Assembly: GCF_002843425.1 (NCBI RefSeq) | Contig: NZ_NKXO01000022.1 | Span: forward strand, 1-61,134 | DNA from: Raineya orbicola | GTDB taxonomy: Bacteria > Bacteroidota > Bacteroidia > Cytophagales > Thermonemataceae | Length of the DNA: 61,134 nucleotides | Reading direction: 5' to 3' | Shown: in pieces, positions 27,932-35,644 of the stretch | How positions within the stretch are numbered: position 1 is the stretch's first letter | Layout of the letters: each line of letters begins with the position of its first letter | Notes under the pieces: model-generated | Seen by the model: the letters and a program-made list of their open reading frames with translations, nothing else | What the model was told of the DNA's origin: nothing | The model's database searches: none | Position numbers and translations under genes: made by a program

Positions 27932-29383
27932 TCAGCTATTCATCATTTCCGTTAGAATTTTTTTATCGTCAAATTCGTATTTTACTCCCTGAATTTCTTG
28001 ATAAGTTTCGTGTCCTTTGCCTGCGAGCAAGATAATATCTTCATTTTGAGCCATTTCACAAGCCTTCGTAATTGCCTCTTTACGATTTTCAATCACTAAT
28101 ACTTTTTTTCGTTGCGTAATAGGCACTCCTTTTTGCATATCGGCAAGAATAGCGATAGGGTCTTCAAAACGTGGATTATCAGAAGTAAGCACAACACTAT
28201 CAGAATATTTGCAAGCAATTTGAGCCATCGCAGGGCGTTTGGTAGCATCACGATTGCCCCCAGCCCCCACAATGGTAATTACCTTTTGATGAGGCTTTCG
28301 CAAATCTTGAATAGTTTTGAGTACATTCTCCAACGCATCAGGCGTGTGAGCGTAATCTACAATCCCTACCCTACCGAACTTATCCGTAATTTGCTCAAAT
28401 CTGCCTTTGGCGGCATAAAGTTCAGAAAGTACAGGTAAAATTCGTTCTTTTTCCTCACCTAAAAGAATAGCCGTAGCATAGACACTCAAAAGATTATAGG
28501 CGTTAAATTCGCCTATAAGCCTACACCACACTTGCGTACCTTCAAAATCCATTAGTAAGCCTTGCAAGGTATTATCTAAAATTTTCGCCTTGAAATCCGC
28601 AGGATATTTGAGAGCGAAGCTATATTTGCGTGCTTGGGTATTTTGAAGCATAATGCTTCCTCTTTTATCGTCAAAATTACTTAAGGCAAAGGCAGAAGCG
28701 GGCAGATCGTCAAAGAGTTTCTTTTTGGCTTTTATGTAGTTCTCAAAGGTTTTGTGAAAATCTAAATGATCGTGGGAAATATTCGTAAAAACCGCTCCCG
28801 TGTAGTGCAAACCCGCTATGCGTCTTTGCACAATGGCGTGAGAACTAGCTTCCATAAAGGCAAATTGAGAGCTTTCTTGTACCATTTGAGCAAGCAAAGC
28901 ATTCAGTTGTAAGGCATCGGGGGTGGTGTGTGTGGCAGGTAAAACTTTATCATTGATGAGATTTTCTACCGTAGAGAGCATACCAACACGATAGCCCAAA
29001 CCTCTGAACAATTTGTACAAAAGCGTTACGTTAGTAGTTTTGCCATTAGTGCCTGTTACGCCTACCAAACGCAATTTTCGTGAAGGATTATCGTAAAAAT
29101 TACTTGCCATAATCCCCAAAGCCTCAGCACTATCGGGCGTATGTAGGTAAGTGATATGTGCAAGTAAATTTTCAGGCAGTTTTTCGCAAACAATGGCTTT
29201 TGCCCCTGCTTCAATGGCTTTTTCAATAAAAGTATGCCCATCTACTTGCGTTCCTTGCGTAGCCACAAATACATCACCTTCTCTGACTTGCCGAGAATCA
29301 AATTGAATGGTATTTATTTCGGTATTTTCGTTGCCATAAATGGCAATAAGCGGAATTTGTGAAATAAGTTTTTGTAGGTTCAT
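27932..29383 (-). CDS. murE: UDP-MurNAc-tripeptide synthetase MurE
   Basis: MurE adds the third amino acid to the peptidoglycan stem peptide in the cytoplasm. The 483-residue protein has the ATP-binding VGVTGTNGKTTN at about 107-118, an ASSHAIVQRR segment, and the TSDNPRFEDP motif whose DNPR signature marks enzymes using meso-diaminopimelate rather than lysine. Its start overlaps the ruvC stop by 4 bases, so both come from the ruvC promoter. Confidence 0.97.
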   Translation of the reverse strand: MNLQKLISQIPLIAIYGNENTEINTIQFDSRQVREGDVFVATQGTQVDGHTFIEKAIEAGAKAIVCEKLPENLLAHITYLHTPDSAEALGIMASNFYDNPSRKLRLVGVTGTNGKTTNVTLLYKLFRGLGYRVGMLSTVENLINDKVLPATHTTPDALQLNALLAQMVQESSQFAFMEASSHAIVQRRIAGLHYTGAVFTNISHDHLDFHKTFENYIKAKKKLFDDLPASAFALSNFDDKRGSIMLQNTQARKYSFALKYPADFKAKILDNTLQGLLMDFEGTQVWCRLIGEFNAYNLLSVYATAILLGEEKERILPVLSELYAAKGRFEQITDKFGRVGIVDYAHTPDALENVLKTIQDLRKPHQKVITIVGAGGNRDATKRPAMAQIACKYSDSVVLTSDNPRFEDPIAILADMQKGVPITQRKKVLVIENRKEAITKACEMAQNEDIILLAGKGHETYQEIQGVKYEFDDKKILTEMMNS

Positions 29384-29949
29384 TTCTTTATGAGGTGAGC
29401 ATTTTCTTTAACAAAATCAGACCAGCCTTTATGTTTGGTAGTTTTTACTCCGTTTTGATAGTGATGACACAAAGCCACTCCCAAAGCGTCAGAGGCATCT
29501 AAAAGGGTATCATCAGCAAATTGAATTTTCAAAATTTTTTCCAGCATAAGAGCAAGTTCCTGTTTAGTAGCTCGCCCTTTACCTGTTACTGCTTGTTTGA
29601 CTTTCAAGGGGGCATATTCGGTAATAGGAATTTCTCGCATTAGAGCCGCTGTCATTGCAACACCTTGGGCTCTGCCCAATTTAAGCATAGATTGTACATT
29701 TTTTCCGTAGAAAGGGGCTTCTAAGGCGACTTCATCAGGCAAAAACTCTTCTACAAGTTGCGTTACTCTTTCGTAAATTTTTTTGAGTTTAAGAGCCTGA
29801 CTATCATATTTTTCCAATTGAATTACACCATATTGCAAAACCTCTATTTTTTTACCCAAAATTTTCAGCACACCATAGCCCATAATTCGGGTGCCAGGGT
29901 CTATGCCTAAAATAATCTTCTCAGTTTCGGGTAAAGGTGTTTTTTTCAT
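29380..29949 (-). CDS. ruvC: Holliday junction endonuclease RuvC
   Basis: RuvC cuts Holliday junctions with RuvAB. The 189-residue protein from ATG 29949 carries the first catalytic Asp in ILGIDPGTR (Asp17), a Glu in VALEAPFYGKN, and the C-terminal acidic pair in DDTLLDASDALGVALCHH. The ATG at 29949 is preferred over an upstream TTG because the latter overlaps the -7 promoter box. Overlaps murE by 4 bases. Confidence 0.95.
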   Translation of the reverse strand: MKKTPLPETEKIILGIDPGTRIMGYGVLKILGKKIEVLQYGVIQLEKYDSQALKLKKIYERVTQLVEEFLPDEVALEAPFYGKNVQSMLKLGRAQGVAMTAALMREIPITEYAPLKVKQAVTGKGRATKQELALMLEKILKIQFADDTLLDASDALGVALCHHYQNGVKTTKHKGWSDFVKENAHLIKK

Positions 29950-29961
29950 AAAAGTTTTTGC

Positions 29962-29993
29962 CAAAGTTAAAGAAAACTACGCAGATTTTCAAA
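29962..29993 (-). promoter_or_regulatory. Promoter of ruvC-murE
   Basis: On the minus strand TTTG, 20 bases, TAACTTTG: a perfect consensus match. It also fixes the ruvC start at 29949. Confidence 0.8.
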
Positions 29994-30045
29994 AAATCGC
30001 TAATTTTCCTGTTTTTTTGTATATTTGCCTAAAAAGTAATAAGCT

Positions 30046-30417
30046 ATGCGTATGTTTCTTTGGATTTTGGGGGTTATGTTGCTGAGTGCCTGCCAAAAAA
30101 CAGAAGTTAAGTTAGCGAATTTTGATAAAAACCTGTGGCAAAGCGATAGTAAAGGTTGTAAAAACACTCGTTTGCAGATGCTTATCTCTCTGGAAAAACA
30201 AAAAGAAAAACTTTTAGGGCTTTCCCAAGAAAAGGTAACAGAGATTTTAGGCAAACCCGATAGGCAAGACCTACAAAAACGCAATGCCAAGCGTTTTGTG
30301 TATTACGTTTCCGAAGGTTTGCAGTGTGGAAAAGGCACAAACGAGGGAATTGCTCTTATTTTGCAATTTGGAGCATTGAATTATGTAAGTGAAATTTACC
30401 GAAACCGATACGAATAA
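30046..30417 (+). CDS. Small lipoprotein, possibly BamE/SmpA-like
   Basis: A 123-residue protein with a lipobox LLSAC (Cys16). The mature part contains LLGLSQEKVTEILGKPDRQDL followed by RFVYYVSEG, which resembles the short helix-strand motif of BamE/SmpA-type domains (GMSxxxVxxLLGxP). The match is weak, and the role in outer membrane assembly is only a guess. A TATATTTG -7 box at 30020-30027 lies 18 bases upstream. The gene ends in a hairpin shared with convergent msrB. Confidence 0.65.
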   Translation: MRMFLWILGVMLLSACQKTEVKLANFDKNLWQSDSKGCKNTRLQMLISLEKQKEKLLGLSQEKVTEILGKPDRQDLQKRNAKRFVYYVSEGLQCGKGTNEGIALILQFGALNYVSEIYRNRYE

Positions 30418-30444
30418 GGGCAATTCCTAAATTGCCCCTATACT
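30417..30444. terminator. Bidirectional terminator
   Basis: GGGCAATT and AATTGCCC arms around a short loop, between two convergent genes. Only modest T-richness follows. Confidence 0.65.
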
Positions 30445-30447
30445 TTT

Positions 30448-30942
30448 CTACTGCTTTTTGAAATCTAATGAAATAGAATTAATGCAATACCGCAAGCCTG
30501 TGGGTTTGGGGCCATCATCAAAGACGTGTCCCAAATGTCCTCCACATTTAGCACAAAGTACTTCGGTGCGTATCATTCCGTAGGAGTAATCTTTTTCCAG
30601 CACTACTGCATTAGGAATTACATCAAAATAACTTGGCCAGCCCGTACCCGAATCAAATTTGGTTTCTGATTTGAATAGTTCATTTCCACAGCCCGCACAG
30701 GTGTAAATTCCTTTTTCGTTGTGCTTGTAGAATTTGCCTGTAAAAGCTCTTTCAGTACCTTTCATACGCAAAACCTTGTACTGCTCGGGATTGAGGCAAT
30801 GTTGCCATTCTTCCTCATTTTTTTTGATTTCAAAGTTCTTGTCCATTTTTTTAGCAGTTTGGTTTGATTGTTTTTGTCCGCAAGACTGAAACGCTATCAG
30901 TAGCGAAAATAATGTTCCTAAAATGATGATGTTTCGTTTCAT
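30448..30942 (-). CDS. msrB: Peptide-methionine (R)-S-oxide reductase, lipoprotein
   Basis: MsrB repairs methionine R-sulfoxides in proteins. The 164-residue form from ATG 30942 has a lipobox FQSC (Cys21), so it should act on the periplasmic side of the envelope. The zinc cysteines are CAGC (82, 85) and CAKC (130, 133), and the catalytic cysteine is Cys153 in RYCINS. The GTGWPSYFD and [18 protein letters not shown] motifs are complete. No msrA is adjacent. Confidence 0.95.
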   Translation of the reverse strand: MKRNIIILGTLFSLLIAFQSCGQKQSNQTAKKMDKNFEIKKNEEEWQHCLNPEQYKVLRMKGTERAFTGKFYKHNEKGIYTCAGCGNELFKSETKFDSGTGWPSYFDVIPNAVVLEKDYSYGMIRTEVLCAKCGGHLGHVFDDGPKPTGLRYCINSISLDFKKQ

Positions 30943-31013
30943 ACTTTTTCTTATACAAACGAAACAAATCGCCAAATGGTTTTCGCAATAGCCAAGAGAT
31001 TGCAAAGGATTTT

Positions 31014-31044
31014 CAACAAAAAAACTCGCTCAAAAAGCGAGTTT
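31014..31044 (-). terminator. Terminator closing the atp cluster after atpH
   Basis: On the minus strand AAACTCGCT, a 5-base loop and AGCGAGTTT are followed by a run of T. It stands 5 bases past the atpH stop, so the transcript ends before any atpA or atpG gene. Confidence 0.85.
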
Positions 31045-31048
31045 GGGT

Positions 31049-31600
31049 TTAGTACAAGAATTCTTTTTCTAATAATTTCAGTTTTGTTCTGACAGAGGCA
31101 TCTATTTGTTTATCATTAGCAAAAGTTATCGTAAAACCACCAATCAGAGCAGGATTGATTTTTTCTTCTAACTTTACTTTTTTACCAGTTTCTTTTTCTA
31201 CAATTTGAATAGCCTTTTGGCGAATAGCATCTGTTAGAGGCACTGCCGAAGTGAGCGTAACTCTTAAAATACCTTTACGCTCTTCATAAAGGTTTTCAAA
31301 TTCTTTGGCGGCTTGGTATAAAACTTCCTCTCGGTTTTTACGTGTGATAATTTCAAAAAAGTCAAGAGTAACTTTATGAAGTTTATCTGCAAAAAGTTTT
31401 TTTAGAATAGTTAGCTTACGATAGCTATAAATAATAGGATTTCGTGTAACTGCTCTCAGAACGGGATTTTCGTCGAGCGTTTTTACAAAAAATCCCATAT
31501 CCTTATAAACCTGCTCCAATACTCCTTTTTCTTCGGCAAGTTCTAAAATTGCCTTCGCATAGCGAATTGCTACGCGTCTTTCGGTCATACTACTTATCAT
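31049..31600 (-). CDS. atpH: ATP synthase F1 subunit delta
   Basis: Delta (OSCP-type) subunit linking F1 to the b stator, 183 residues. It begins with the RRVAIRYAKAILELAEE motif and ends with the GFTITFANDKQIDASVRTKL segment typical of AtpH. Family alignment would also fit the ATG at 31588. It is the last atp gene here; atpA and atpG normally follow, but a terminator and msrB follow instead. Confidence 0.93.
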   Translation of the reverse strand: MISSMTERRVAIRYAKAILELAEEKGVLEQVYKDMGFFVKTLDENPVLRAVTRNPIIYSYRKLTILKKLFADKLHKVTLDFFEIITRKNREEVLYQAAKEFENLYEERKGILRVTLTSAVPLTDAIRQKAIQIVEKETGKKVKLEEKINPALIGGFTITFANDKQIDASVRTKLKLLEKEFLY

Positions 31601-31612
31601 ACAACACTCTTA

Positions 31613-32113
31613 TTAGTTAGCAGAAATTTCGTTGATTAGTTTTTCAGCAAGTTTTTTTTGTCCTTCATCGTTGGCAAGTTCTTTACGCAAAATACGTTCG
31701 GCTACTTGCAAAGAAAGTTTAGCAACTTCTTTTTTCATTTCAGCCATAAAGGCTTTTCTTTCACTTTCAATAAGATTACGAGCTTCGTTAATAATTTTAT
31801 CTGCTTCTTTTTTAGCATTTTCTTTGGCTTCATCAACAAGCTCACGAGCAGTTTGTTGAGCTTTTTTGAGGATTTCATCTTTTTCGGCACGAGCTTGTTG
31901 GAGCAGTTTTTCGTTATCGGCAGAAATTTTAGCCATTTCTGCTTTTGCCTTTTCAGCAGAAGCCAACGCTTCTTCAATAGACTTTTCACGCTCTTTTAGA
32001 GCATTCATTATAGGTTTCCAAGCAAATTTTCCTAATACAAAAAGCAGTACAAGAAAAACAATCAACTGCCAAACAATCAGACCAAGTTCAGGAGTAATGA
32101 GGTTGAGTAGCAT
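31613..32113 (-). CDS. atpF: ATP synthase F0 subunit b
   Basis: Stator subunit b of 166 residues: one N-terminal membrane helix (about 8-28, LGLIVWQLIVFLVLLFVLGKF), the KPIMNALKERE motif and a long charged coiled coil. The frame on the opposite strand is open here too, a shadow of the Lys/Glu-rich coil. A strong hairpin lies in the 133-base gap between atpE and atpF. Confidence 0.95.
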   Translation of the reverse strand: MLLNLITPELGLIVWQLIVFLVLLFVLGKFAWKPIMNALKEREKSIEEALASAEKAKAEMAKISADNEKLLQQARAEKDEILKKAQQTARELVDEAKENAKKEADKIINEARNLIESERKAFMAEMKKEVAKLSLQVAERILRKELANDEGQKKLAEKLINEISAN

Positions 32114-32183
32114 ATTTTTGAATTTTAGAAATCTGTTGTTAGATATTATTTTAGAAAGTAAGCAGAAGGTAGATTTTTAGGCA

Positions 32184-32217
32184 ACTTCTGCCCAAGCCCA
32201 CCGCTTGTGGCAGAAGT
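32184..32217 (-). promoter_or_regulatory. Stable stem-loop between atpE and atpF
   Basis: The arms ACTTCTGCC and GGCAGAAGT, and inner arms CAAGC and GCTTG around a 5-base loop, form a stem of 14 pairs with one bulged base. It begins about 30 bases after the atpE stop and lacks a T-run on the minus strand, so it is not a plain terminator. It could protect the 3' end of an atpE-containing processed mRNA and so raise the yield of subunit c, which is needed in many copies (inference). Confidence 0.6.
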
Positions 32218-32246
32218 AAAGCCGAATTTTGTGCTTGATGTAGTAA

Positions 32247-32507
<261 letters not shown>

Positions 32508-32525
32508 TTAGGGTTAAAATTGAAA

Positions 32526-32930
32526 CTATTTATTTTCACTTTCATTTGAAAGTCTTACAAAATTTATGGGTTGTAGCAAAATTAAGGGAATACCCGCTTT
32601 GAGAGATAGATTTGCCAATTGCTCCCTGATAAATGGGAAAATTATAGCGGGGGCATTGACTTTGGCAAACTCCTCTACTTTTACACTTGTTTTATCATTG
32701 TATCTAAAAACTCCAACCATTTTTATTTTTGCCTCTATTTCTACTAGTTGAGTATTTTTATTTTTCTCTTCCCAAGAAGTCTCAATTACCACATTCAATA
32801 AATTACTCTTTTGCGAATAACCCATATTAAAAGAGAGGTTTTTAACCAAGTTTTCAAAACTTACCAAGGGTTCTCTCCTAAAATTACTCTCTAAAAGCAG
32901 AATATTTACTATTTCAAAACCTGTTTCCAT
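32526..32930 (-). CDS. SecB-like chaperone
   Basis: A 134-residue protein whose second half matches SecB: strands around VEIEAKIKMVGVFRYND, then NAPAIIFPFIREQLANLSLKAG and IPLILLQPINFVRL. These correspond to the LFPYARE...G-FPxLxLxPINF signature. Classical SecB is rare in Bacteroidota, whereas solitary SecB-like proteins often serve toxin-antitoxin systems. It is the third gene of a tight unit (HEPN, unknown, SecB-like) lying between atpB and atpE; the gap to the unknown gene is 6 bases. General export chaperone is the alternative reading. Confidence 0.75.
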   Translation of the reverse strand: METGFEIVNILLLESNFRREPLVSFENLVKNLSFNMGYSQKSNLLNVVIETSWEEKNKNTQLVEIEAKIKMVGVFRYNDKTSVKVEEFAKVNAPAIIFPFIREQLANLSLKAGIPLILLQPINFVRLSNESENK

Positions 32931-32936
32931 TCTAAA

Positions 32937-33320
32937 CTATGCGGCAAAAAAACTTAAAATATTTGTTTCAATGGTTTGAGATTGTAAAGAGTGTATGTCG
33001 TAGTTATAGCTAGCCTGACTTGCATTTAAATTCAAACTTTCTTCAGATAATTTTTGTAAAGGCTGAAACACGAAATTCGGATTTTCTATTTGTATAAGGC
33101 TACGTTTATCAACAAAAATAATATTTTCACAGGGGAATTTCTCTACAAAAACACGAACTAGCTCTATTTTTAGTTGCATAAGGTTTTCTTCGCCGCTAAC
33201 TTGTTTCAGTGAAATTAGGTGACTCTTATCTAATTCGTCAAATTCATATTGAATTTGCAAGAAAGGATATTCTATACCCATTCGAAGCAAATAACCTATA
33301 ACAAAATTTTGAGAACTCAT
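32937..33320 (-). CDS. Unknown protein between a HEPN gene and a SecB-like gene
   Basis: A 127-residue protein without signal peptide or membrane helix and with no family I recognise. It has a beta-strand-rich first half (FLQIQYEFDELDKSHLISL, QLKIELVRVFVEKF) and a segment IIFVDKRSLIQIENPNFVF. The C-terminal 30 residues are uncharged and end in a hydrophobic tail (NILSFFAA). In SecB-controlled toxin-antitoxin systems the antitoxin carries a C-terminal chaperone-dependent extension, so this protein could be the antitoxin (inference). Its start overlaps the HEPN stop by 4 bases and its stop is 6 bases before the SecB-like gene. Confidence 0.65.
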   Translation of the reverse strand: MSSQNFVIGYLLRMGIEYPFLQIQYEFDELDKSHLISLKQVSGEENLMQLKIELVRVFVEKFPCENIIFVDKRSLIQIENPNFVFQPLQKLSEESLNLNASQASYNYDIHSLQSQTIETNILSFFAA

Positions 33321-33733
33321 ACATCAAAGTTGTTTTTTAGAGTTTCTATAATGTAAAATGCCCTTTCTTTTACTTGTCCTGCTATTTTAGTTTCCACCTT
33401 AAATTCTTTATAATCTGCTTTTACTCTTATATTTTTTAGTTCCCCTATCCACTGATAAAATTCCATTGCAGCTTGAGTATTTTTGGGTATCAACAAAGTA
33501 GCAAATTTATTGATAATCCAGCCGTGAAAGCCTGATGCTATCTCGTTAGAAGTTTCCTTCTGATTTTTGTTCAACTCATTTTTATCTATCTTTTCAACAT
33601 AATACAATATATGAAGCATCAATTGTATGCAGGCATAATAGAAACAATGTACACTGGCATTGTAAAACTCTTTTTGAATAAGTAAAGTTCCTGATTTGAG
33701 ATTCTCTTCGTATTTACTTTTGAAAGTGCTCAT
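33317..33733 (-). CDS. HEPN-domain protein
   Basis: A 138-residue all-helical protein. The first helices show the HEPN pattern YNASVHCFYYACIQLMLHILYY (24-45). The third-fourth helix region has LKNIRVKADYKEF (99-111) with Arg103, Asp107 and Tyr108 in the R-x3-D-Y version of the HEPN motif. HEPN proteins are often RNases acting as toxins; this version lacks a clear R-x4-6-H, so catalysis is uncertain. Its ATG directly abuts the atpB stop (TAAATG), so it is translated with the ATP synthase a-subunit message. Confidence 0.7.
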   Translation of the reverse strand: MSTFKSKYEENLKSGTLLIQKEFYNASVHCFYYACIQLMLHILYYVEKIDKNELNKNQKETSNEIASGFHGWIINKFATLLIPKNTQAAMEFYQWIGELKNIRVKADYKEFKVETKIAGQVKERAFYIIETLKNNFDV

Positions 33734-34819
33734 TTATGCGTGATGAACTTCGTGTTTTTCGTCGTGATGCTCGTGATGATGCTCCTCTACTGCTCCGCCA
33801 AAATACATTGCCGAAAGCAAAGTAAATACATAAGCCTGCAAAATTGCTACAAATAGCTCAAGCATATTCATTACTACCGCAAAAGCAACACTCACGGGAG
33901 CTACTGCATAACTTTTGAATAAAAATATGAGTGAAAGCAAGCTCAAAATAATGATATGACCTGCGGTAATATTGGCAAACAAACGCACCATTAGTGAAAA
34001 GGGCTTTGTAAAAATTCCTATAATTTCAACGATAGGCATTATAGGCACAAGAAATTTTAGCCACCAAGGCACACCCGGCGTGTTGAGAATATGTTGCCAA
34101 TAATATTTATTAGAACTAAACAACGTAATAACAAGCGTAAGCAAAGCCAGAGTCATTGTTACAGCAATATTTCCCGTAACATTTGCTCCACCGGGCATTA
34201 GCCCAAGCAAATTATTGAACCATATAAAAAAGAACACCGTAAGCAAATAAGGCATAAAGCGTTCGTATTTTTCGCCAATATTGGGTTTGGCAATATCATC
34301 ACGAATAAATACAACAATAGGTTCAAAGAATGATTGCAAACCTTTGGGGGCTTTACCAGCATTGTTTTTATAGCTTTTAGCCACACTAAAAAATACGACT
34401 ATCAATAGAACTGCACTCAAAAGTAAAGATGCAACATTTTTTGTGATTGAAAAGTCATAAAGTGTCCCTCCACCTTCAAACGAAATATGGTCGTGGCTCA
34501 TAATATATGTATTACCATTAGGGCGTTTTAAGACAAGTTGATGCTCTTTTTCACCTTTTTCGTTGGTTATTTCTCTTTTTTCGGCGTGATGAAACTCCGA
34601 AGACATAAAAATATCTAATCCTTTATCGGTATAAAGAATGACAGGTAATGGAATTGTAACGTGTGTTTCGCCAATTGTAGCAAAATGCCACTCGTGAGAA
34701 TCCGCAATGTGATGCAGAATCAAATCACCTGCGTTAAACTCCTTCTCTTCGTGCTGGGCAAAAGTAAAAAAAGGAAGGACGAGCAAGAAAGTTACCCAAA
34801 AATTAGTCAACTTGTTCAT
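33734..34819 (-). CDS. atpB: ATP synthase F0 subunit a
   Basis: Subunit a of 361 residues from ATG 34819, with a signal peptide (ending FTFAQ) and an N-terminal extra domain of about 110 residues, a form common in Bacteroidota. The essential Arg is in FSLMVRLFANITAGHIIIL. The C-terminus is a His/Glu-rich tail (HHEHHDEKHEVHHA). An in-frame start 11 codons earlier has no signal peptide at its N-terminus. Followed at once by the HEPN gene. Confidence 0.96.
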   Translation of the reverse strand: MNKLTNFWVTFLLVLPFFTFAQHEEKEFNAGDLILHHIADSHEWHFATIGETHVTIPLPVILYTDKGLDIFMSSEFHHAEKREITNEKGEKEHQLVLKRPNGNTYIMSHDHISFEGGGTLYDFSITKNVASLLLSAVLLIVVFFSVAKSYKNNAGKAPKGLQSFFEPIVVFIRDDIAKPNIGEKYERFMPYLLTVFFFIWFNNLLGLMPGGANVTGNIAVTMTLALLTLVITLFSSNKYYWQHILNTPGVPWWLKFLVPIMPIVEIIGIFTKPFSLMVRLFANITAGHIIILSLLSLIFLFKSYAVAPVSVAFAVVMNMLELFVAILQAYVFTLLSAMYFGGAVEEHHHEHHDEKHEVHHA

Positions 34820-34856
34820 AAAATTAAATTTATTAGACTTTTTCAAACACACTACG

Positions 34857-34888
34857 CTAAAATACTTCCGTTAAACCCACAAAACAAT
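34857..34888 (-). promoter_or_regulatory. Possible promoter of atpB
   Basis: On the minus strand ATTG, 20 bases, TATTTTAG, with one mismatch in the -7 box. It would let atpB be expressed independently of the upstream MntA-HepT pair. Confidence 0.4.
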
Positions 34889-34935
34889 TCATCATAAGCA
34901 TTTTAAGCCACTTATTCTAAAAAATAGTTGAATTT

Positions 34936-35011
34936 TTAGGTAGTGTTATCTGATTTGGCTCGCAAGTTATACAATAAACCATAAATCTCAAAACTTACAA
35001 AGCAAAAATAT
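34936..35011 (-). pseudogene. Detached 3' end of the atpI-like gene
   Basis: The first 39 bases on the minus strand (35011-34973) are identical to bases 35715-35677 inside the atpI-like gene and are in the same reading frame (YFCFVSFEIYGL...). After the repeat the frame continues YNLRAKSDNTT and stops at 34936-34938. The intact gene instead reads VKLRLKNTAED after the repeat. The two tails share an L-R at the same position and about half their bases, so this looks like the original, or a homologous, 3' end displaced by the inserted MntA-HepT cassette. Confidence 0.7.
34973..35011. repeat. 39-bp direct repeat, copy A
   Basis: Perfect 39-base copy of 35677-35715, in the same orientation. It touches the last base of the hepT stop codon. 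Together with copy B it brackets the MntA-HepT pair; the repeat period is 704 bases. Confidence 0.95.
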
Positions 35012-35349
35012 TATTGAAAAAAACTTCTAACCTCTTCTAATAAAGTAGCTAAATGATTTTGAACTATCCCCCAAATAATCACATCATCAACATTATTGTA
35101 GCTATGCACAACGTAATTTCGTGTAGCAATAATTTGTTTGGCTGATGAAAAAGGTAGATTAGGAACAATTTTAGAAAGTTTATTCACAGCTTCGCCTATA
35201 ATTGCAATTTCACGTTCTACGGCTCTTCTTACTAATTTACTAGCTTGATAGTCGTTCCAAGTCAGGTTTTGTGTAAATTCTTGTACAGAAAGAATAGAGT
35301 TTTCAATATCCAAGAGATATTTTTTTATCAAAATCTCATTCGCTTCCAT
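35011..35349 (-). CDS. hepT: HepT-like HEPN toxin (type VII toxin-antitoxin)
   Basis: A 112-residue DUF86/HepT protein. The RNase motif R-x4-H-x-Y is complete: Arg77, His82 and Tyr84 in TRNYVVHSYNN. The helix REIAIIGEAVNKLSK is typical of the family. HepT toxins cut RNA and are silenced by AMP transfer from the MntA antitoxin to the Tyr of the motif. Its start overlaps mntA by 14 bases. The stop codon touches the 39-bp repeat. It lies within the atp cluster, in the same direction. Confidence 0.9.
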   Translation of the reverse strand: MEANEILIKKYLLDIENSILSVQEFTQNLTWNDYQASKLVRRAVEREIAIIGEAVNKLSKIVPNLPFSSAKQIIATRNYVVHSYNNVDDVIIWGIVQNHLATLLEEVRSFFQ

Positions 35350-35644
35350 AAATCATTTTTTTTGAAGCATTGATACTCTCAATGAGGTAGGGGTTTCGAA
35401 GCGATTTCTCTGTGATTAAATCAATTTTTCTATGAAAAAGATTGGATAATTCTTCTTGTAATAGAAAGAAATTGTTTGCATAAGTAGCAAAATCTAATTT
35501 ATCATCAAAATCTATCAAAAAATCCAAATCACTCTCTTGTGTAAATAAAGGTGTTGTAACTGAACCAAAAACATACATTCGCTTAACACTATACTTCTGA
35601 CAGAGCCTTTCAAGTGTTTTCGTATGAATGTTGATTATTTCCAT
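35336..35644 (-). CDS. mntA: MntA-like nucleotidyltransferase antitoxin
   Basis: A 102-residue minimal nucleotidyltransferase. The active-site signature is GS at 27-28 with DLD at 39-41 (FGSVTTPLFTQESDLDFLIDF region), and a third acidic residue probably in KIDLIT. Such proteins neutralise HepT by AMPylation. The ATG at 35644 lies inside the last codons of the atpI-like gene (35 bases of overlap), so translation may be coupled. mntA before hepT is the usual order. Confidence 0.9.
   Translation of the reverse strand: MEIINIHTKTLERLCQKYSVKRMYVFGSVTTPLFTQESDLDFLIDFDDKLDFATYANNFFLLQEELSNLFHRKIDLITEKSLRNPYLIESINASKKMIYGSE

Noticed and set aside
31735-31989. Lys-rich overlapping frame inside atpF
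   Set aside because: It is a frame shadow of the Lys/Glu-rich coiled coil of subunit b; there is no gene evidence.
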